DNA of 64,000 nucleotides from Cryphonectria parasitica EP155. Its lineage: Eukaryota > Ascomycota > Sordariomycetes > Diaporthales > Cryphonectriaceae. The stretch covers positions 2,086,653-2,150,652 of the forward strand of contig NW_024468915.1 in assembly GCF_011745365.1 (NCBI RefSeq), read 5' to 3'. The notes under the pieces are model-generated. The model was not told where the DNA came from. It was given only the letters and a program-made list of their open reading frames with translations, and made no database searches. The stretch's first letter is position 1. The number at the start of each line of letters is the position of its first letter. Below, one piece after another: positions 55,247-64,000 of the stretch. The position numbers and the translations under genes were made by a program.

Positions 55247-57063
55247 CTACTCGTCTCCAAACCACCATGACAAAAGGCTCTTCAAAGATTTCGCATTATC
55301 CTCTGATTGACTTCCTTCTAGTGCAACCCAGGCCACTCTCAAGTCAGGACGGACCAAAAAGGCTTGTACACCCTGCCATCTGTCTCCCACCGGCTCAACA
55401 TGCTTTTCAAGCAGCTTGATCTTGTCGCTGTGTGGAGTTGACAAGAGACGAGCCGCAAGCGTTTTTTTGCTCTCAAGTTCATCAATCGACCCACCTACAA
55501 ACGCGAGGACGAAGACATTTTTCCTTGCCGCTTCAAGTATATCAGGTGCATGCTCATCGGAAACATGCGTCAGCCGAGTTCCCACCAGCCTGTGTCTTGT
55601 CTGTGGGCCCTCATCGCCCAGATGATACGGCTCAGTGGGATCATCAAACCCCGTCACGCGCCGAGCCCACAGCCTATTGAAAGTCGGCTGATCAAACGCC
55701 TCCGTGACGAAGTCCACCATTGCCTGCTCCTGTTCAGTGGTGGCGAAGAACAAGGCCATCTGCACCTTGATGTTCTTGATCACAGCCTGCACAGCCGGCC
55801 TGCGCTCCCGCGTGTAGCTGTCCAGGACGCGCTCGACCACCTCCTCTTGGCCCGAGATGCCGCCGCCCACAACGGCGGCGAGCTTCCAGGCCAGGTTAGC
55901 CGCGTCGAGAAGCCCCGTGTTCATCCCCTGCCCTCCAGCGGGGAAGAGCTGGTGTGCCGCGTCTCCGGCAAGAAAAATCCTGCCCCAGCGGTACGTATCA
56001 GCATGATACATGCCGTTTCCCGTGACGGATGACCAGCCCACATCCTGCAGTCCGTAATCTGTGCCGAAACACCTGTCGGCCCACTTCCTGATGAGATCCT
56101 TGTCGGGCGGAGCTGGTCTCTGCACAGGGTCTGTTGCTGCCGAGGGTGGGATGAGCCCCATGTAGCGGACAACACCCGGAGAGATGGTCTGCATGAGCAT
56201 TTTTTCTCCTTGGACCATGGCGGTGCGGATGCCCGGCGTCTTGTCCTGCACCGTGCAGTCTGCCAGCCAGCCGTACCTCGTGGCTTGTGTTCCTGGCCAC
56301 GAGATCCTGGCTGCCTTTCGGACGGCGCTGTGGGTTCCGTCGCAGCCTACCAGCCACGAGGTCTCGACCGTCTCCACGTCGTTGTCGCCGTTGTCGTCGT
56401 TGTTGTCACTGCCATGTCTCTCAAAAATGGCAGAGACAACGTCTGCTTTCTGCTCCAGGCCCACAAACTTGCGGCCCCAGGCGAACGGGATCCCGACTTC
56501 CTCGCATCGCTTTATCAGGACTGCCTCTGTCTTCACCTGTGGGAAAGTGCAGTTAAACGGATATTTCGTCCCCAGCACGTCATAGTTGAGATCTAGAAGT
56601 CGGCGCAAGGCGCCAAAGTGGGCGTTGGGGACCGCAGTGGCGTCTTCTAGGAACCTCGTTGCGATGCCGAGGGTGCGGAAGATCTCGAGTGAGCTTGCGC
56701 TGAAAGTCTAGGAGAAAAAAAAAGTAATTAACAATCTTTCTTTCTCCAGTAAGGTCTACTAAGCCCCTGCAGAGCTACTGAGATTTTTTATTTTATTTTA
56801 TTGTTTTTGGAATGCGTGGCTTGAAGTTCTGAATGCAATTGTTGTGTTGCGGCTTCGTACAGGAATACAAATGTTCAAAAGGGAAGAAGCTAGGTTCGGG
56901 TTGAACCTACCAGACCCTTGGACCAGTTATGCGTAAGATCACGCGAAGGTCTGACGTCGGCCACGAGAATGGCGCTCGCTGGAACACCGGCCTGGTGAAG
57001 AGCCAGGGCAGTGGTGAGACCCACGGGACCTGCGCCGACGATGAGGACTTGTGGTGAAGTCAT
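55247..57063 (-). CDS. Class A FAD-dependent aromatic hydroxylase (phenol hydroxylase-like), two exons
   Basis: Exons (minus) 56911-57063 and 55247-56707 give 537 residues. The donor GTAGGT and the acceptor after a long T run (TCCTAG) join WSKGL to TFSASSLEIFRTLGIA, the usual family text. Motifs: GxGxxG at residues 10-15 (LIVGAGPVGL), DGTHSAVRKA (the FAD/NADPH DG motif), and GRIFLAGDAAHQLFPAGGQGMN (the GD motif, in two parts here). The C-terminal ~150 residues (NVFVLAFVGG, FLVRPDLRVAWVAL) look like the thioredoxin-like domain of phenol-hydroxylase relatives. Expected reaction: NAD(P)H- and O2-dependent hydroxylation of an aromatic or polyketide substrate, cytosolic. It lies upstream, in the same orientation, of the DyP-glycyl radical gene. 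Confidence 0.93.
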
Positions 57064-58066
57064 TGCCAGGTTGGATCTGGTGGCGATTCAACGTACAAGG
57101 ATTTCGAACTTTGTGACAATTGACATATTAATTCACTGATAGCTCAGAAAAATAAGACTACTTCTATGGCACGTCTGACTTTGCCTGTCAACGCCTTCTT
57201 AATCTTTTTCTCTTCCCTCCGCACAGACCTTACTTAGTCTTATCCGACGTGGTGCTCTCCTCCGTGTTCTGCTGCGCCGTCTAACGGCTTGGTCCACCGC
57301 GGCGCAGACATGAGACCGAGGTTCCTAGTTGCATTCGCTTCCGTAGTGCATGCCAAAAGTCCCTCCTCTGGTCGCGTGCTTTCATCAGAATGGGGAGTCC
57401 GAGTAGAGTCCGAGGTCTAGCAAATTGTTGTCCAATCCAGTAGCAACATGCTGTCGTTATCGCCGCTCTCATGCCTCCTTTCCTTTTCGTACATTATTAT
57501 ACTAGGTAGACCTCGATAATTCCTCGCTTGAGATGATGGTTTCATGCCGCTGATGGAATTTTTTTGAACTAAAATGAATGCGGCATAGAGGAAACTGGAA
57601 TGAAAATTACATGTAGGTTATTACTTTCGTACGTATATCAGACAACACAAGTAGTTCTCCAGCACCGGGAATATTCAGTAGGGCTGCTTGGGTATTGACT
57701 CAGGTTGGTCTCGCAATGACCCATTGGACCTAAACCACGTGTAAATTGTATGGTCTGGGCACACCTAACCGATTTAGTCAGGTAAGTACTTGGATCCGAA
57801 TCCTTTGAACGACAATCAGATTGACTTTTAGATACCCATCATATTTCAGGTTTGAAGAGCCCGATTTGGAAGTGGATCAGCAATTAGGATTCCATGGCCT
57901 GTCGGTGTATAATTGTGTCGTGTTGTGCGGCTCATCTGAATCGTAGGCTCCGATACATGCATCTATGAAGATTAATAATGTATAAATAGTTATATAATAC
58001 AGGACGCTCTCTCAAACTCCGGCAGCCGTTGTCTGCGATGTAATCTCTTTGATCATATCCTTTTTT
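57064..58066. other. Intergenic region, no supported gene
   Basis: About 1 kb, the upstream region of the FAD monooxygenase and the 3' flank of the rhodopsin-domain gene. AT-rich, with TATA-like TATAAATAGTTATATAAT near 57980-57997. No frame with coding features. Confidence 0.5.
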
Positions 58067-59481
58067 TTAATGTATCGTCTGGACGATTGACTTCTTAACC
58101 GTGATCCCGTTCCACCCATTTTGGCTGGCCGTGTGCTGGTGATTCTCGTTGAACATATCTGCCAGGTTCGATTGGCTGTTGCTCCAGTCGGGAACACCCA
58201 CGCCAGAGCCAGAGTCTGAAGCTTCCGACACCGTATCGCCCTTATGCTTCTGGCCCTCCAGGTCGGCATCGTTGTGGTTGTTGCCGTAGTGGACGACGGT
58301 GGTCACACCATACCGTTGCTTTCCGGACATGTCGTGCAGGGTAAAGGTGTCGGCGTTAGCGCTGCCTTTTATGTGGCCGCTGCCGGTCCTGCGCCATTGG
58401 TGAGCTGAGGAGCCGTGGCCGGGTGCAGAAGAACCGCCGCCGCCGAAGAACCTGCGGAGGAGAGGTCGCAGCGTGGCGAAGCCGGCGGCTGTGATGCCAA
58501 GTCCAGTCTCGACGGCGGACCAGATCGCAATATCGGTGGTGGAGTAGAGGAAGTCGTCGACATCGGTCAGCGTGTAAAGGTAAGGGAAGCGGACAATGGT
58601 TGCACTCGAGGCACTGTGTGATTCGGAATTGTCAGTCACGGGTGGCGCCACTATTGGTGATGACCTTTTCCCAAGGAAGCTCTTGGGGTGGACTTACATG
58701 GCACCGGCTGCCAGAATGAGCATGACGGAGATCTTGACCTTCCTCTCCATCTGCAGGTTCCAAACCAAAGCGACTGGCAAAAGACTGAAGGTCCAGTCGG
58801 TCCAGCAGCTAATAGCCGAGTATCCATAGAAGGTCTTGGGGATGATAGGCGCTGACCAGCACCAGCCGCCAGCAGGAGGGTCGGCGCTGTATCGGAGCCA
58901 AAAGTAGGACAGTGGTCGGCACTGCAGCAGGAAGAGCAGGAAGAAGGCAAAGCTGTAGAGCTCCGTGACGCCGATGACAACGTAGATGATCCACTTGTGC
59001 CATTTCGAGACACAGATGCGCAGCAAGAAGATGGCGATGGAGGCCTTGATTGCCATGTTGGTCAAGACATAAAGAGGCTCGCAGGTCCACCACATCTACA
59101 GCGTCTGGGGTTAACAAGGAGGTCCTTGGTTCAAGTTTAGCTTGGGTGAGCATGCAAGGCTTACCTGCATCGCCTTGGGGATATCCCCAGGCTCAATATC
59201 GGCGAAGTGCCGTCCGTTGCCATAGTGGACACCGCCGACCTCGTAGGAGATGAAGAGAATAAAGAGAATCTGCCCACTCGTCAACATTTCAAACCATCTC
59301 TGAAAGCTGAGGCTTGTCAGGATATACATACCTGTGCAACAATGGCAAGCCAATCATCCAGTGCGAATGCCTTGATGACCCAGCCACGACAGTAGATGCG
59401 GAGAGCAGTGGCAATGGTGGAAATGGTCAGAAAGGTGTACGCGACCGCAAGAATCTGCGGTGCACGGGTGTCGAGAGTCAT
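58067..59481 (-). CDS. Fungal rhodopsin-domain (Pth11-like) seven-helix membrane protein, four exons
   Basis: Exons (minus) 59332-59481, 59165-59269, 58698-59095 and 58067-58613 give 399 residues; donors GTATGT, GTAAGC and GTAAGT, and all phases agree. Seven hydrophobic helices can be placed in the first ~270 residues, starting with ILAVAYTFLTISTIATALRI and ending with IAIWSAVETGLGITAAGFATL. DDWLAIVAQ, the WSAVETGLGI segment and a Cys-containing loop are hallmarks of the fungal rhodopsin-like integral membrane family that includes Pth11-type receptors. The last ~125 residues form a Gly/Ser/Asn-rich cytosolic tail with NGWNGITVKKS. No CFEM domain precedes the helices. Role: probably a plasma-membrane sensor, but ligand and coupling are unknown. 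Orientation matches the upstream block, though a pathway link is only positional. Confidence 0.88.
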
Positions 59482-62400
59482 GATGATTGGAATGAGGAAC
59501 AAAAAACAAATGTGAATACAGTCAGTCCCCTTCCTGTAGATGTTCTGAAACCGAGAAGAAGCACGCAGAGAAAAACCTCCACCTGACTGATGGCGTGGGG
59601 TCGCCGGGAATATTATATCAACGACAGCAAAAGCCAAGGCGAGCCTCCTCTAAACATACGACGACAAGCAAAGAGGGCCCCAGGACCCCTGGGATCTATA
59701 TGATGGGCAGCTAAGCCTGTCGAAAGCGCACCCCTTTAAGTCAGCTAGAACACGTTGGACAGGTCTTCCCTGATCTCCTAGCACGCCTGGGACATTCGGG
59801 CCGGGCCCTAGGGGGCAGCTAATACTTGGCTGAACGACGATTGTCATTTCTCGTGGGGTTCGAGGCCAAACTCCTGACTAGCTGGAGACCATATTGCGTA
59901 CGGATGGCCATCTACATTGGGCTAGTATTGCGCTTTGATGGAGACTAGATTTGGCACTAAGGCAGTTTACTGGAGCCCACCGTCGTCGCGGTTTTTAGTG
60001 TCAAACAGAAAAAGACGAAAAGAAAAAAAGACCTCCTCCACTTCCCAATACTTATTTACCTACCCCTAGGCACGTCGTCCCCGACCCAGACTTGTTGTGT
60101 CGATCCAGAGGGTCCTCATGCTTGCCATGATACGCCACACACCGTGAACATCAGCGGGTTCAGTGCTTGCCGGAGACATGATTGTCCTCCCTGGTATCGA
60201 AGATCAGCTCTTCTTTTTCCACAACGACAAGGCAAGGCTGTTCGATAAGCTTGGTACCGAGTGAACACACCGTTCTTCGTGGTTTTTTGGTGCTGCTGGT
60301 CCTCTTGGCAAACACACAAGTCACATACGTCTTGTAGGGAATTAGGCTTTCCGTTTGTTACCGAGTAAGCGAAACTGTGAATCTTGCCTAAGTAAGTGGC
60401 TAGTCGGGGTTTTGATAACAAACGTGACGATATCTAACCAACAATACGCCTACACTAGCATTGCTCATGTAGATCATTCCCCATGAATAACCGTCGCGTC
60501 CTCAATAGTCTGCTGGTGCGTACCTGAGTTGTCAAAACCTTCTTGCATCAGCTCCTGGAGGTCGTGGCCAGATGGTTCTAAATTTGACCAGGTAGAAAAC
60601 TCTGCAGCGGAGGCCCTGCGAAGACAACCCGAGCCAGGCTTTCATGATCATGACCTGAGCTGTAGAACTCTCGACAGCCCATATTTTGTTTCTGAATCTC
60701 GCGATCAGCTATCAATACCCTCATTCTATCATGCTGTAACAAATCTCTAACCAAAGATCACCGTATCGCTTGTGAATTTCTTGACAAGGGGGACGTTTTG
60801 GGAAATGGAGAGGAATGGAGAATCTTTCTAGAAGAAGGCATGGACAGTGCCGATCGCCTCTCGTGGTGTGACGAGCAGAGCATGGACATCCCACCTTTGA
60901 CTAATATCGATATCCACGTACGCAGCATGGCAGGTCAAGGTCCAGCAAACCACTATGCACGCTACTGTGCAGTAAATATTAATCCGAACCCCTTTTCTGC
61001 GTACCCCTTGCAGCGGACAATCCCCCCGGCCCGCCGGCTTTACGTCCGGCTTTGCCCACACTGCGCGGTCGTTATACTGGAATTGGCCACAGCTCGTCGA
61101 TCTGGAGGACTTTTTCTGGGATACACCACGTTATGGCAATACAATGCCTCCTGGACGCTGCCTGCTGCTCTAAATTGCCACTCCCATGTAGCTCAGTTGC
61201 TTTGCTTGTCAAATTAGCTTTTGGGTCGTCGCGGAGATCCTGGAACATTTCTTCCGCGTGAGGAACTCCACATGTGAATGTTTTCATAACAATGCTCGAG
61301 ATCTTCCGTCCTCGCCCTCCCCTTTCCTGAACCTGCCTTTCTACCTTTATAAACCTTCCTCCCTACATGCATTCAGACTGGCCATTGGGACGCTGGTGTC
61401 CAACGTGTTTTCGAGTTAGCGTTGCATTCGATGCCGCTACCCTGGGCCTCGGCTTTCATGGTTCCAAGCCCTCGGGACTTCATCTGGCAATTACCAAGCG
61501 TACGTAATCATCAGATTTTCTGTATGTAGAGGGGGGAGGGGGTGGTTGGGGGTGGGGACGGCCTTCAGATGTTCGAGAAAATATTTCGGCGACCACCGTG
61601 CAAGAACACGGATGGCTCGGCGTCGTACTCATCTAGGCAGGCCGTCAGCAAAGAAAGTTCTCTGTTCTTCTGTCCACATTCACAGGACTGTAGCATTGAA
61701 CCGATCTTTTGAACTTCATAAACTCTTTTTTCTACTGACTGCAAGGTTTCTCGGTGAAGGCGTCAATAAACCTATAGGAATGCCCGTTCAAATCGACTGG
61801 CTAGTGAACACCATACTTCCCTGTACCTCGACGACCTCCTCTCCAAGATTATGGTAGAATGCACAGGCAGCTGGGTGCTCGCAATGTCCCGCCGTCTTTT
61901 GCCGTGTGCGCATCCGTATGCGTGTTGAGACTAGTAAATACACAGCCTCTGGCTGCCCCGGGAGAAATTCGGATTAATTACAGAGGTTGCTTTGAAAAAG
62001 GAGCTAGCATTCTCGCTCCCTGGGTTATCTTAAATGTAATCATGCAAGTGAGTAGCAAGCCTCGACAACCATGAAGCCAGTGCGCACATGCATCATGCCT
62101 CGTAGCCCCCGCATTCCCTGGCCTTTTAGTTGATGCTACCTATTTTGCCGATCCTTTAACGACTGAAATGAAAACAGACCGGATGGATGTCTTATTCGGA
62201 TTTGTGTTGACAGCATGTGACAATCGCTTGGCCTTCCACATTGAGTCTTAGCGAGCCTTAGACTACCCCTTGAATCATGTAATTCTTCAAAACCTGTCTC
62301 CACCCAAACATTACAGGAAGTCACTTTGCATCCAACATTGAAGGAAGCTCAGGTTAGGGTTGTTGTGGCCGAGCTAGAAGGTCATTTGGGCTCTGGAAGG

Positions 62401-64000
62401 ATCAACAGTGTTTAGATGAAAGTTTCCAGGGTCAGCCAGCCTTATTTACAGAGTACTTCTTTGGCATCTTCAACATCATCATAATACTAACTATACATTC
62501 TTCTTCTGGCTGTATATCTCTCTCTCCCTGGCAATTCTGTGCTCACCAACTGTAAACATATGTAACAGCTGTTTGCACAGCTGCTTCTCCTTTCTCTGAA
62601 TACAGGACGAGCCACCCGAATAAGCACCCTTACTGCCATAGACTGAGGCCACGGAATTGGGTACTAGACGCGATACGTTAGGCAGTCCAGTGACGACAAG
62701 AGACGCAATACAATGCAAAACTTCGATATTGTGGCTCATCTGCCCTTCATTCTACCTCATCAGCTTTCGACCAACACGTAAGCTAATAATTTACCCAGAG
62801 CGCGAGTCTTATGGCGGTTAGTCGTCGATGGATCGAGAACGGTGACAAGTAGCGCCGCTCGTAGCGCTGGTGGCTTTCAATGGCTTGCAGCAGGTCGAAT
62901 CTAGAATGTGACGTTCGTCTCACCCCCTCTGTGCGCGTTTGTTTTTGGCCGGATTTGTCAGGGGTTTAAACTCTTCGGGCGTAGCAGTCCGTCCAGACAG
63001 GCAACGCTCGATCTTCGCGATGCTGTGGCTGATCGACTTGCAGATTTTAGGTGTGACAGCTGGACCTGACCTGGAACTCGGGCGCCGAAAGAGGCTGGAG
63101 GAGAAACGAGAATCTGGGCGAGCCATTGGTCAGCTCTTCTGACATTTGTTGATCGTCACTATGGATGTCATCACGTCTTTGATTTTCATCTGAATGACGA
63201 CAAGAAAGCAGCAAGCGCCATCATGTCCAGGAGCAGCCTCCTAGAGGACGATTGGTGTGGTAACAAAGGAAGAGCGAGGAGCAGAAGCAGCACCCGTTTG
63301 GTCTGCACGCACCCGCGATGTTTGCTCAGGCTCAACGCCATCCAGCCCCCTCACGAATATCGGCATCGAGCATCGGAAAAGGTGGGAGGGATTAGTATTC
63401 GTTGCATGCTGTTCCATCACACAAGGTAATCAATTTTCTCCTCCTCTTCGAGAACAGAATACCCCTCGTCGGTTGCAGATCCAAACAAGCGAGGCAGCTG
63501 ATGGGCTTTTTAGCCCGGATCGAACACAATCTATTAACGCAAGACATCACCAGGACATTTGACCTGTCACAGTGGCGTTGGTACAGCCACTTGATTTTCT
63601 AGGCCCCGGAGTTGCTAAAGAGACAGATCTGAGACCTCGAACGGCCGAGTCTCGCATACATCATGATGTGATCGAGATTCGCTCCTCTCTGCCCATCGGC
63701 TTGCTTCCTTCACGTCCGGCCCAACTATCCTGTCTTTGAGCAGGGTCAGGTCAATCACTAAATTTTAGGCCCTCAACCTTCTCCAAGTAAATGGTCTAGT
63801 GCAGCCCAAACCTACAGGTCGACTTCATGACCTGACAAAGTGGCCATGATGCGCCGTGTCGGGGAGCTGAGGCCCCTTGAAGATCTCTTGTCAAGGCCTG
63901 CATGGCGCTATTTGGCGGTTTAGTAATCTCATTTCACACGTCTAATACATAGTATAATACGGTCAGGTATGTTTGTGCAACAAGGCTGCTGGGCAAAGAT
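59482..64000. other. Gene-poor right end, no supported gene
   Basis: About 4.5 kb with only short, interrupted frames on both strands. One + frame near 60985-61170 reads protein-like text (TARSLYWNWPQLVDLEDF) before a stop, and a minus frame at 62920-63126 has a Lys/Arg-rich C-terminus, but neither shows a family signature or start. Degenerate transposon sequence is possible; I see no terminal repeats or transposase motif. Nothing can be supported as a gene. Confidence 0.5.

Noticed and set aside
62920..63126. Minus frame with a Lys/Arg-rich end that might be a transposase tail
   Set aside because: No DDE residues, DNA-binding motif or terminal inverted repeats could be found around it.

Overview
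This window looks like nuclear DNA of a filamentous ascomycete (Pezizomycotina; a Sordariomycete is my guess, but the sequence alone does not fix the class). The evidence is as follows. Introns are short (about 70-180 nt) with GTRNGT donors and YAG acceptors. Coding regions prefer C or G at third codon positions. Intergenic spaces are long and low in complexity. The gene families are typical of these fungi: Zn2Cys6 regulators, a GH79 glycosidase, an AA11-type LPMO, GPI-anchored Ser/Thr-rich proteins, fungal rhodopsin-domain membrane proteins, DUF3237 and DUF6314. I support 18 protein-coding genes (one of them only 58 codons), two decayed gene remnants and several simple repeats. I found no convincing tRNA, rRNA, intact transposon or CRISPR array.

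Layout. 0-5.8 kb: no supported gene, a (GCA)16 tract and many GTAC-centred palindromes. 5.8-6.4 kb: a short coiled-coil (SCOC/Slo1-like) gene. 9.8-13.3 kb: a Zn2Cys6 regulator and a convergent GPI-anchored protein. 18.7-24.2 kb: a GPI-anchored GH79 glycosidase, a tiny zinc-knuckle-like ORF and a secreted AA11-like LPMO. 26.2-33.9 kb: an all-minus block of alpha/beta hydrolase, D-2-hydroxyacid dehydrogenase, DUF3237 protein, a decayed gene and an ACS-family MFS permease, which could be a small catabolic cluster. 34-39 kb: mostly empty, with a second gene remnant. 39.2-42.4 kb: a flavin monooxygenase fused to DUF6314, convergent with a dimeric alpha/beta-barrel protein. 43.6-47.3 kb: a Ser/Ala-rich secreted protein and a class-3 lipase.

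The most notable gene lies at 50.1-53.9 kb. It is a single three-exon gene for about 1190 residues, in which a complete haem DyP-type peroxidase is followed by a complete glycyl radical enzyme (PFL/GCxE dehydratase-like). All the signature residues I can check are present: Asp152, His221 and Arg240 of the peroxidase, Cys775-x-Glu777 of the radical enzyme, and a C-terminal RMGGW glycyl-radical loop. It combines a peroxide-using enzyme with an oxygen-sensitive radical enzyme. It sits in an all-minus block (47.5-59.5 kb) with a Zn2Cys6 regulator, a class-A FAD aromatic hydroxylase and a seven-helix rhodopsin-like membrane protein, so a regulated (possibly aromatic or redox) pathway is plausible but unproven.

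59.5-64 kb holds no gene I can support. Exon boundaries were worked out by hand from splice consensus, reading-frame phase and family conservation; none has transcript support here.
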